Assembly: GCA_027946375.1 (NCBI GenBank)
Contig: JAPEUT010000006.1
Span: 161,478-225,477, forward strand
Source of the DNA: Neodidymelliopsis sp. IMI 364377
Lineage: Eukaryota > Ascomycota > Dothideomycetes > Pleosporales > Didymellaceae
Reading direction: 5' to 3'
DNA: 64,000 nt
Within the stretch, counting starts at the first letter, position 1. Each line of letters opens with the position of its first letter. This document shows positions 54,845 to 64,000 of this stretch, in pieces. The notes below the pieces were generated by a model. That model did no database searches. It was given only the letters and a program-made list of their open reading frames with translations, and was not told where the DNA came from. The position numbers and the translations under genes were made by a program.

Positions 54845-55432
54845 ATGAACGACCTCACTTCACTCTCATGTGAGATTGAACGCCTCCAGCGCGACAACTT
54901 ATCGTTTGCAGACCTGGCTGTCGAGATTCGTCGTCTCCAAGACCAAGTCTTCAAGCTCACGAATGAGAACCACAAGCTCACGAATGAGAACCACACGCTC
55001 CATAGCATGGAAATGCAGCGCCGAGAGCATCACGGAGAGATGCGTCGTCGTTTGATAGAGGTTGAGGCTGAGCGAGATGCAGCTGAGAACGAGAGGGATG
55101 AGTACCGTGCGGAGTGTGAGAGGCTGGAAGGCAAGCTCGGTATTGATCGGATCGAGGAAGACGAGGATCTGAGAAAGCAAGTTCGGTCTGGACAGGCAGA
55201 GATCGTACGTCTTGAACAAGAACTGGAGCAAGTCAGACAGTCTCAAGCTGAAGCCGTCGATGTGAACACGATGCAAGACGCTCAACAAGTGTGCTCATTC
55301 TGGGCTGGTACAGGCAAGTGCAGGCTTGCTGCACCAGGTGGGATGTGCTCAAGTGGATACCATCCGGCTCAGGCTGTGACGGAGACCATGATTCCTGCTG
55401 AGAAGACTTCACATTCGATAGAAGAGGTCTAG
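54845..55432 (+). CDS. Coiled-coil protein with CCCH-like C-terminus
   Basis: Single exon, 195 residues. Residues about 5-140 form a coiled coil with two copies of KLTNENH near residue 38-50, a tiny internal duplication. The end carries C-x8-C-x8-C-x4-H (CSFWAGTGKC onward), like a CCCH finger with a long middle loop. There is no Zn2Cys6 part. Its architecture and place, 391 bases from the preceding gene and pointing away from it, suggest a reduced member of the same local family, though outside the finger the similarity could be convergent coiled-coil composition. Function unknown. Confidence 0.65.
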   Translation: MNDLTSLSCEIERLQRDNLSFADLAVEIRRLQDQVFKLTNENHKLTNENHTLHSMEMQRREHHGEMRRRLIEVEAERDAAENERDEYRAECERLEGKLGIDRIEEDEDLRKQVRSGQAEIVRLEQELEQVRQSQAEAVDVNTMQDAQQVCSFWAGTGKCRLAAPGGMCSSGYHPAQAVTETMIPAEKTSHSIEEV

Positions 55433-55600
55433 GAGAAGTGATGGGTATATCCTGCGGTGTTCGCTGTGGTGTGGAAAGGCTTGCGCAATTGGCTAAAAGA
55501 ACTTGTAGCTATCATCAGAGCACCAAGCATGGTCGATTGTCTGCCACGTATGGTCGAAGTCATGTACCTGGCAGTAATACATATGTTTCCACCTAAGTTT

Positions 55601-58058
55601 TCATGCCGAACCCTCTGCGACAGTGTACACTCTCACAGACGAATCTTCTGTCGCCACCGCGATCTGCTGCTTCTGCTCCTCGGTCCTGCCTGGTCTCCAG
55701 ACGATCTGGTTGATAGTTTTCGCAGGCGAGATCTCCGCACTGATCGTTGTCACCGTGACTTTGTCCAACCCTTCCGCGTCCGCAGTTGCAATCCCGATTT
55801 CACCAGTCTCAGTTCCAAACGCAAACCAAGTCTTACCATCAAATACCTTTGCACTGCTCGCAACAGCTGTGACCGCTGCGTTCACAGTCACTGTGCCCTT
55901 GAGATGTACCTCCGACTCTACAATTTGCCATATCTTGACTGACTTGTCTCGTCCAGCTGTCAGGAAGGTCGGTTGTTCGAAGTGTGTCCAAGCGCAGTTC
56001 AAGATCATGCGAGAATGTCCTTTTGGGTTCGCATGTTTTAACACGTACATCGACGGCTCTGTGCTGCGCTCCCAGATCACCCACTGTCTATCACGCCCAA
56101 CACTCAAGAGATATTTGTCATCAAGCGAAAATTGCAACGAAGTGACTGTAAGTGAATGAGCCTTCAACGCTGGTTTGACTTCCAGCCACTCCTTTGTGTC
56201 ATACAAGCGGATGACGGCATGGTCGACAGAGCTAGCTCGACATGCTGTTGCAACGAGACCACCATCGCGACTGACTGCAACTGCAGAGATCTCATAGCCG
56301 TGCCCGTAGAGCTTCTCGGTCTCAGGCCAGAGCAGATGTCGAGCGAGATGGTCTTCAAAGGGTGGATGCGCGAACTCAAGCGCTGACTTTCGTATGATTG
56401 AAGCTGGGTCGACTGCTTCGCGTTCATCGTCCTCACCATTCTCTACCTCTTCCTCGTCGCCTACAGCTTGGATAGCTTTGTTGGAGAGTCCAAGTACGGG
56501 AATGTTGGCTGCGTCAGGAAGGTCTGTGGTATTGGAGGCCTCAATATCGCAGAGCTTGCTCAGCATTTCTGCTACGCCTTTCGGTTCGTCGAATACACGA
56601 AGCAGCTTCTCGTCCGCACCGGAAACGAACTCAGTATCGCTTATTGCGTCCACACAGTTCAGGTCATAGCCGTGAATCTGCGGTCTGGAGAACTCATGCC
56701 ACGATAATGGATGTCCCTCCCGCCTCCACTGCGAGAAAAGCCGCGTTGTCTGATCTGACGAAGTTGACAGTAGATATGAACCATCTCTCGACCAGGTCAC
56801 GCCTCTGACTTCTCGGACGTGGCCCGTGATAGCGACCTGTTGTGTCCACATATCTTCAGCTGACGAATAGGTCCATTTTCTCCAGCTTCCGGTTCTTCCC
56901 AAAGACACAACAGAGTTGCCGTCAGGTGACCAAAGTCCAATCCAGAACCCACCAGCACTTCCAGTCGCACTGGTTGATCCTTTCTGTGCGCTAATCTCGC
57001 CTAGCCTGGTGATGCAAACCCATACGCCGGATGCAGGATCAGACTCCCAAAACGCTAGCGAATTGTCTTCTGAGGTGGAGAGCAGCTGAAGTTTCCCATC
57101 TCTATGTCTCCAAGAAGCGGTGTAGATCCAGTCTTCATGGCCCAAAAGAAGTGCTTCGAATGTAATAGAATGCTTTGATGTGGTCGATTCGATCCAATGC
57201 GCCTTGTTCGACAAAGACTTGACCAGGCCTCCAAGAGCTGGGTCATTGAGAGCACTACTTACGACTGGCAACTCGTTGCCTTGATGGAACCTCCAGAGAC
57301 GTATGTACTTGTCCTGACTTGCAGACGCCAGAAGAAGATCACTATCAGGGTCAGACGTCTCACGTGTAAAGTCGAGCGCACGAATCCATCCTTCGTGCCC
57401 GGTAAGCGTCGCTGAAAGTTGAAACTGGGTATCTCGAGAAACGAAGATCTGAATCGTGGGGCGAGTGCCCGCAACTACTAGGACCATCGACTCGGCGTCT
57501 AACTGCGCAAGAGCGAGAATCAAAGGGAAATATTTCGGAGACAAAGTAATCGTCTGCAGTAGTTGCACATCGATGGATGTGAAAAGTTCATCATGGACAA
57601 ATTTCCATATCTTCACAGAACCATCTGATGACCCGGAAGCGAATATGTCAGACCCGGTCAAAGTGACAATCTTCGTGATAGGGTTCGCGTGTGCAGGAAT
57701 AGCTTTTAAGCATGTGTAATTGGATGAGCCGTCATTTCGAGCTCGCCATACACGAATAGTGTGATCCGCTGCACCACTGAGGAGAACTGAGATGTCCTTG
57801 GTACCAGTAGGAAAGAACTTGACAGCATTGACAGCTTTAGTGTGCCCATTCAAGATAGTGTGAACTCCGCCAAGTTGCGCATCCTATCTGCAATCAGTAC
57901 TTGCTGTCACATATCACAGGTGGACTTACTTGAGGGTCCCACAGGGCGATGCAATTGTCTGCACCAAAGGCTAGTATGCCTGAGCCGCCGACATCCCAGT
58001 CTGCAGCAGCAGGGTTCCTGTTTCCGCCTACCGACACAAACTCAGACGAGATGTTCAT
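55601..58058 (-). CDS. ELP2: Elongator complex subunit 2, WD40 protein
   Basis: Two exons (58058-57930 and 57883-55601) give 803 residues. The start VSVGGNRNPAAADWDV and ILAFGADNCIALWDPQ is diagnostic of Elp2, followed by repeats of two seven-bladed WD40 propellers (for example LLSGAADHTIRVWRA, FASGSSDGSVKIWKF, LLSTSSDQTTRLFSQW). Elp2 joins Elp1 and Elp3 in Elongator, which adds the carboxymethyl group to uridine 34 of certain tRNAs (mcm5U/ncm5U). Length is as in yeast Elp2 (about 790). Complete, no broken blades noticed. It is divergent from URM1, with 187 bases between start codons. Confidence 0.94.
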
Positions 58059-58245
58059 CTTGAGACTTTTGTTATGTGGAGTTACAAGCCTCGCGGCTAG
58101 TCATCACCTCAAGGATTTCTTAAGCACTAGCTCCTCGCTTAGTGCGCTCGATTGAGTATAGAGGCAAAGTTCATACCTTTCACAGTAGTTGCAGCCGGCG
58201 ACAAGGCATTGACCATCATTCAAACGGATCAACGCGACCTCGAAG
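58059..58245. promoter_or_regulatory. Shared divergent promoter of ELP2 and URM1
   Basis: 187 bases between start codons that point apart. Both products serve modification of the same tRNA wobble uridine, which makes shared control plausible. Confidence 0.55.
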
Positions 58246-58666
58246 ATGAGCGAGGATACACTTTCGGTGAATGTGGAGTTCAGGTTTGTCGATCACTGAC
58301 TGCGCAATGTCGCCCTATCTGACTCTCTGTAGTGGGGGTCTCGAGTTACTCTTCGCAAACCAGAAGAAATACTCACTGTCAATACCCAGCAAAGACGATT
58401 CGGGTGCACCTTCGAACGTAGCTTTTCTTGTGAGGTACCTTTGCGATAAAGTTATGATAGATCCGAGGAAAGACATGTTTGTCCTTGACGATACCGTGTA
58501 GGTACAATGTTTATTCGTCGATGGAACAGTCTCTGACAGTCACAACAGTCGCCCGGGAATACTGGTCCTCATTAACGAAGCTGACTGGGAGCTGGAGGGC
58601 GAGGACCAATACGAACTGCAGAAAGGCGATCATATCATGTTCGTATCGACCCTACACGGCGGGTAA
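58246..58666 (+). CDS. URM1: Ubiquitin-related modifier 1
   Basis: Three exons (58246-58283, 58333-58497, 58549-58666) give 106 residues. VEFSGGLELLF near the N-terminus, NEADWELEGEDQYELQKGD and the C-terminal STLHGG are the family's marks; the diglycine end is needed for thiocarboxylation. Urm1 is the sulphur carrier for 2-thiolation of tRNA uridine 34 and also a ubiquitin-like protein tag under oxidative stress. Activating and transferase partners (Uba4, Ncs2/Ncs6) are not in the window. Each exon alone is too short to stand out, but phases 2 and 2 fit exactly. Complete. Confidence 0.95.
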
Positions 58667-58919
58667 CTGGCAAGACAGTGAGAGCAAGGAAAGCCATTAG
58701 AATAAAAACATGATCTTAAGCTTGAACAAAACCGACCTATGTCTTTAGGTACTGACGTCCCGGATGTTGTTGGGTGGCATCTCATGTGCACGTGATGGCG
58801 TGAAAGCGCGTTTCGCTTGCCTCGGAGTTGGACCTTCGAGCTGTTGCCTCATCATCAACAAACACATCAAGACTACAACACCCCACAACTCAACTATTTC
58901 GAAACTTACAGGCGATGTC

Positions 58920-60783
58920 ATGGGATCCTCGGAAGACGATGAGGATTTTAAGTTGGCGTTGGCGTTGTCCATGCAACACAGCCGTGATTCCACGCCCACA
59001 CAAAACGCCATCGTTGACCTTACTTCGGACAATGAAGGTGAGGATGATGACGATGACGACCTGAGAGAAGCTATAGCGTTATCGCTAAATGAAGCCGCCA
59101 ATACACCCGCGTCGACGAAGCTCACAGATGCAATCGCACCCAGCAACGAGTCGGCAACACCAACCATTGCGAAAAGTGCCGAGCTGACTCAACAGACCGT
59201 AAGCAAACCACCTGTCACGACGCAGACACCCAAAGCTTCTGGAATAGTTGGAATAGATCGTAAAGCTATGGAATTAGAGCGTCTTGCAAGGCTGAGCAAG
59301 CGCAAGCGCGAACCTTCACCAGATCGGCCCTCCAAACAACTTCTCAAAGCACCACCAACTGCAGCGATGCACACCAGCGCCGCCGACACTCCACCACGTT
59401 CAGATCCTGTGCTACAGTATCCAAATGGAGCTATCAAACGCACATTCGCCCACCAGTTTCCCCGCACTGACGACATCAAACTCGATGAGCTGCTCGAAGC
59501 TTCTATTGTCAACATTGCAGTCATCAGCGCGTTCCAATGGGACGCAAAGTGGTTAAATCGGAAACTCAACCCTGCAAAAGTCAAACAGATATGGATCATG
59601 AATGCTAAAGGTGCGGATGTTCAGGCGCGATGGAAACGAGAAATGGCCCAATGTGGTATACCTAACCTGAGGCTTCACTTTCCTCCTATGGATGGGAGTG
59701 TCCGGCATATGCACAGCAAATTCATGTTGCTTTTTAGCGAGAAAAAATTAAGGGTCGTAGTGTCGACAGCGAACATGCAGAAAGAGGACTGGGGAGAGGT
59801 AGGCAACGACTGGCAACCTGGAGTGATGGAGAATACAGTTTTTATAATCGATCTTCCACGAAGGGTTGATGGTGTCGGCGGCAAGGACGACGTGTGTACA
59901 AATTTCATGAACGAGTTGATCAACTATTTGGAAGCGCAGAACCTAGACGAGAAAGTCATCGATGGGGTACTCAAGTTCGACTTTTCTCAAACTAAGAATC
60001 TCGCTTTCGTTCACTCGATGTAAGTATGGGACTCTTTGCAGTCGGCGTCGGCTTACACATAGCAGTGCGAGCGCTCCTAGTATAACCACATCCCATCCGT
60101 CAGGTCTTCCTTCACTGTCTAAGGCCATTCGAGATCTCCGACTTGACCGAGTCGCGTCGCTTGAGCTTGACTACGCTGCATCGTCCCTTGGCGCCATTAA
60201 CGACACTCTACTTCAGCGCACCTATCTTGCAGCCCAAGGTCTGCCATTTCATGGTACGAGTCTTTCATCACCAGCAAACGTCCAACGCAACATACGCATA
60301 CACTTTCCCACTGATGAGACCATAAAATCCAGCATTGGCGGTCCCGATTGTGCTGGTATCGTCTCTTTGAACGAACATCATTTCAAATCAACTACTTTCC
60401 CTGCCGCATGTCTACGCGACTACGTTTCAACACGCAATGGCATGATCTCACACAACAAGTTGCTCTTCGCACGCGGGCGACATATCGACGGTAAACCATT
60501 CGCCTGGGTTTACGTGGGGTCAGCAAACATGTCCGAGTCAGCCTGGGGCAGCCAAAGGGTCCTCAAGAACGGCAAATTGGGTAAACTAAGTATCATGAAT
60601 TGGGAGTGTGGCATCGTCATGCCAGTGCTGAAAGAGAAGCTTGAATCGTTGGTGCTTAGCGACGGCCAAACTCCGCCAATGAGTGTTTTCGAGGGCACGA
60701 TTGAGGTTCCGTTTGTGTGTCCCGGGGAAGCATACAACGGTCGTCGACCGTGGATCTTTCAAGCCAGACCTTCGCAACGATGA
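58920..60783 (+). CDS. TDP1: Tyrosyl-DNA phosphodiesterase 1 with N-terminal UIMs
   Basis: Two exons (58920-60019 and 60066-60783) give 605 residues. Two HKD-type active-site motifs of the phospholipase D superfamily: HMHSKFMLLF with His265 and Lys267, followed by VVVSTANMQ, and SHNKLLFARG with His496 and Lys498, followed by YVGSANMSESAWG. This matches Tdp1, which cleaves 3'-tyrosyl links left by topoisomerase I. The N-terminus carries two ubiquitin-interacting-motif-like helices, DEDFKLALALSMQ (residues 8-20) and DDLREAIALSLNEA (46-59), in an acidic, likely disordered region with a Lys/Arg patch near 120. An upstream in-frame ATG at 58764 would add 52 Cys-containing residues; I prefer 58920. 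Confidence 0.92.
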
Positions 60784-61392
60784 AACGACGACGTCTGGAA
60801 TTTGACGCAGTTTCGTATCATTTTCGTTAGTGTATGGAAATGGGCGCAGATCAAATGGGTAAAAAGGGGCGAACCACAACAGGGCACCGGAGGTGACGAT
60901 GTGTATACGCGAGTAATGCTGCATGACGATAAAAGGGTCATGGCGAGTCATGATGAGTCAGCATGAGCACCTGAGCTGGTCGTTCGTGCGAGAAGGAACG
61001 GGTGGAGGACGAGATTGGACGGCATGGCGTCACGACGGACGTTTGCTCCGCGCCGTATTTAGCGTATACGAACATGTACGATACATGTTGAAGGATTGCC
61101 ATTTGGGATCTGTGACAGGCTTAGCTCCCGATTTCCTGGGGAAAATCTTGCAGGGCTCTGAGGCTTTGGCGGACCAACACGGCGGACACGGAAGCGACTC
61201 GGATGGTCGAGGCAGCCTCCATCGGCGTTTGCGGCTACCGACAACAAATTAGGCTCAGAGTACGTGTGACGGGCCGTTAACAAAGTCGACGAACTGAGGG
61301 CTCAGGCAGACACTGAAGTGACATGCTTACCATGAATCACTGCTCCAACCTTACATCGTACACTCGAGTCTGTTGTGGTCGTGTAGCCGCTC
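60784..61392. other. Spacer between TDP1 and F-box-like gene
   Basis: No gene supported. Holds the TDP1 3' region and the next promoter. Confidence 0.4.
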
Positions 61393-63399
61393 ATGCCCAA
61401 CACCACGCCGCATAGCTCCCGCCGCACGCCCGCGGATGCGACTGCGACTGCGACTGCCACTGCCAAAGCGACTGCGATTGCGACAGCTTCTGCGACGGCA
61501 GCATCCCACCACTTCCACAACAGCGAACGACCCATAACCGCGCCCATCCACAGCTGGTTCACGTCGCCCGCCCGCTCACATCCCAATGCTGCGCAGGCAA
61601 AGGAGCTGCCGCTGCACCTCATCCAGCTCATCCTCGAATACGTACGTGCTGTCGCCGTGCCGTCGGCATCCAGATGCGACCAACCTGTGACCTCATTGCA
61701 CCTGCTAACCAGCACGCCAGCTCGACGATGTCGGCGACCTTGCGCGCATCACACGTACGTCGCGCCTGTTCTATTACATGACCCTTCCACGGCTGTATGA
61801 GCAAGTCACGTTGCGATCACATGCCGAGATACGCTACGTCGATGGGCGACCGGAAGGGTTTGGTGGAGGGAGCCCTTTTGCTTCGGGGCTGAACACGCTG
61901 GTGTCGCGCAACTTCACCGACTACGTCCAGCTCTTCCGCATCATCGGCGAATGGCGCGAGCACGATGTGGACGACTACAAGCAAGGGCGCGTGCCAGACA
62001 ACAGCATGGTGCTGCAGATTGCCATGCGCGCCGCGCTTGACAAGATGAAGAGGCTCAAATCCTTTGCGTGAGTCTGCCAGCCACACTCGTGTGTGTGCTA
62101 AGGATAGTGCTGACGTGCGCCAGTTGGGAGTTGAATACAAAACCTCTGGGCACCATCTACCAAGGTCTCACCAACCAGACATCACTGACATCCTTCACCC
62201 TACGATGTCAAACAGCTCGAATACCTCGACCCACCACCACAATACCCCCGCTACCGAGTCTCTTAACTCTTGTAGTGTACGATATCGATCCCCTTTGCTA
62301 CCCAGACGACATTTCGCTGCTGCTGGCTAGCGCAAGGAAGCTTGAGAATCTGAAGCTGCACTGGAGCCCACGAATGCGCGACAATGGCGAGGAGTCAATC
62401 AACTTGATGTCCATGTTCGCGCGGTGCTGGGCGAACAGGACCATGCTGCCCATAAAACGATTTGCGCTATACAACCTCTACACACGCTTCTTCGACGGGA
62501 GTAACGAACAGATCTTTGATCCAGTTACGTGCTCCGAGGTCACAGTCATCAATTCAATGGGATCTTCTGATCCGATGACTGTTTTTCTGGACGACACTTG
62601 GAGACTCCATCACAAGCATCCTATACAACCGAATCTCAAGATGTTGCGTATGGACAACCTGGATAAAGAGACTGTGCGTATGCTGCGCGAGTTCAAGGGG
62701 CTGGAACGCATGTATGTAGTAAGGAACAAACGAACGCGGGGCACTCCAAAGTCAGACAGCACGGTCGCAACACCAACGACTCCTTCCGTTGCAACACCAG
62801 GCATGACCAACGGCACAACCAGCGCAGCCGGCACACCCAACATCAGCGAACACCAATGTCGCGGTGTTGGTGGCGAGGCCCTTGCCGTTCTTCAACTGAA
62901 TCACAGCGGCATGCGCCATCTTCTTCTCTCTGACCTGTGGCAGCTTACCGACGACGCACTCTACAAGCTCTGTCAGTCGCTACCGAATCTTGAGCAACTG
63001 GGTTTCAGCTGTAGTATTCCCGCCTTTGAGTCGCTACGTCAGATTATGAGCCTGGTACCTAAGCTATGGGCCATTCGCATGCTCATCCGACCAGGCACTG
63101 AGCTAGCAGACAAGGTCGATGCCACAGAAGACATGCATGCATTCGCCATCGCTACCGAACTCTGGCGCCCAGAGTACAGGAATCTGAAGTACATAGGAAT
63201 GGGAGATCGACTAGTATACAAGCTTGGAGGAGTAATATACCCGCCACGAGGCCAGGAGATACCAAAGGGGCAAGAGAACAGCCTCAACGCGAAAAGAGCA
63301 GGGCCTGTAAGACACATCGAAAGAGTGTCAAGGGAGAGCGTCAAATGGATTGAGATATGGGGCATGGACTCTGCTGATTTCGAAGTCAAATTCCCTTGA
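61393..63399 (+). CDS. F-box/LRR-like protein
   Basis: Three exons (61393-61641, 61721-62067, 62124-63399) give 623 residues. After a Thr/Ala-repeat N-terminus, ELPLHLIQLILEYLDDVGDL followed by ITRTSRLFYYMTLPRLY (about residues 70-110) has the form of an F-box that would bind Skp1. The rest shows loosely repeated Leu-rich stretches (LPSLLTLVVYDIDPL; LLLSDLWQLTDDALYKLCQS; LPNLEQLGFSC), the manner of fungal F-box/LRR proteins. A Thr/Ser/Pro/Gly-rich insert lies near residue 435-470. The substrate of a putative SCF ligase is unknown. All three intron junctions keep phase. F-box identity is moderate, gene structure is strong. Confidence 0.78.
61431..61502 (+). repeat. Hexamer-like coding repeat (GCGACT)
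   Basis: About 72 bases of GCGACT/TGCGAC-like units encode a run of alternating Thr and Ala with Lys, Ile and Ser exchanges in the F-box-like protein's N-terminus. Confidence 0.75.
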
Positions 63400-63747
63400 C
63401 CTGAACCCAAAAGGCACGTAGTAAGATTGCCCATCCAGTAGACAGGAGGGCAAAGAGGAAAACAGATACCCGATACCATTGATAATAACCCGTCGTCGAC
63501 AAACCCGAAAACCAGGGCATCAGTCGCTCCACCCCGCGATAGAGGCCGTAAACCTCAGCAGCAGGAGCTAGCAGTACACCAACCTAGTACCATCAACAAC
63601 AAACACAAACATAATCCGCGCCAACAAAGCGGCACAGTGGTGCGAGTAGAGTCTTAGACAGTCCGAGAAGCAGAACAGCAACACTATAGAAATAGAAAGA
63701 GAGTTGAGAGAGCTCACTAGGCTATTGAGCAAGCAAGCAAGGCTGAG

Positions 63748-63799
63748 AGGAAGGAAGGAAGGAAGGAAGGAAGGAAGGAAAGAAAGGGAAGGAAGGAAG
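63748..63799 (+). repeat. GGAA tetranucleotide microsatellite
   Basis: About eight perfect GGAA/AAGG units, one interrupted patch (AAAGAAAGG), then three more units. Confidence 0.9.
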
Positions 63800-63925
63800 A
63801 CGGCTTGTTGCCCTGTCTTGCTAGCCAGTGCGTAGAGAAAGATGATATCCACGTACTAATTTAATTTAATTGGCTATTGTAATATCATCACTATTATGTT
63901 GTTATGTTAGTATGTTAAGTGTGTA

Positions 63926-64000
63926 GAAGAAGAAGAAGAAGAAGAAGAAGAAGAAGAAGAAGAAGAAGAAGAAGAAGAAGAAGAAGAAGAAGAAGAAGAA
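63926..64000 (+). repeat. GAA trinucleotide microsatellite, runs off the window
   Basis: At least 25 uninterrupted AGA/GAA units up to the last base, so its true length cannot be seen here. Confidence 0.95.

Larger units (their letters stand above)
63400..64000. other. 3' flank with microsatellites
   Basis: Beyond the F-box-like gene I see no further gene; the stretch is dominated by the two purine-rich microsatellites listed next. Confidence 0.5.

Noticed and set aside
1..64000. CRISPR arrays, phage genes, bacterial operons, transposons with recognisable proteins
   Set aside because: No regularly spaced repeats with spacers, no phage or transposase motifs, and the gene structure is fungal throughout.

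Overview
This window reads as nuclear DNA of a filamentous ascomycete, most likely a Dothideomycete of the Pleosporales type. The evidence is direct for 'fungus': about 32 protein genes, most split by 45-65 base introns with GT..AG ends and CTAAC-like branch sites, and fungus-typical families (siderophore MFS transporter, GH131, CE4 deacetylase, rhodopsin-domain receptor, fungal haem-oxygenase-like protein). The class-level placement is inference from general resemblance. I see no transposase, reverse transcriptase, CRISPR array, rRNA or intact tRNA gene. Exon coordinates were worked out by hand from splice signals and reading phase.

Layout. 0-5.5 kb: a class I amidotransferase, a siderophore-type transporter and an uncharacterised coiled-coil protein. 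5.9-16.5 kb is dense housekeeping DNA rich in mitochondrial translation: mL38 and uL4m from one divergent promoter, mitochondrial IF3, ATG16, CSN5, mitochondrial glutamyl-tRNA synthetase, and a prenylated class A J-protein whose start codon appears to be split by an intron. 16.8-30 kb looks accessory and gene-poor: a small secreted Cys-rich protein, a multi-pass membrane protein, 2.7 kb with only a possible gene relic, a Vps62/aerolysin-like protein, a secreted carboxylesterase and a rhodopsin-domain receptor.

30.5-41.7 kb: TMEM14 and a haem-oxygenase-like protein side by side (both haem-linked families), a UBE2J1-type ER ubiquitin-conjugating enzyme, a secreted GH131 glucanase, a GT31-like glycosyltransferase, an orphan and a DUF427 protein. 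43.9-47.8 kb: a large secreted polysaccharide deacetylase with three related N-terminal modules, and a single-pass surface protein.

49.4-55.4 kb holds the most unusual feature: three neighbouring coiled-coil genes with C-terminal zinc-binding clusters. Two of them share an almost identical composite of a Zn2Cys6-type cluster running straight into a CCCH finger; the third keeps only a divergent CCCH-like remnant. 55.6-63.4 kb: ELP2 and URM1 head to head (the two branches of tRNA wobble-uridine modification), a tyrosyl-DNA phosphodiesterase with two N-terminal ubiquitin-interacting motifs, and an F-box/LRR-like protein. The window ends in GGAA and GAA microsatellites.
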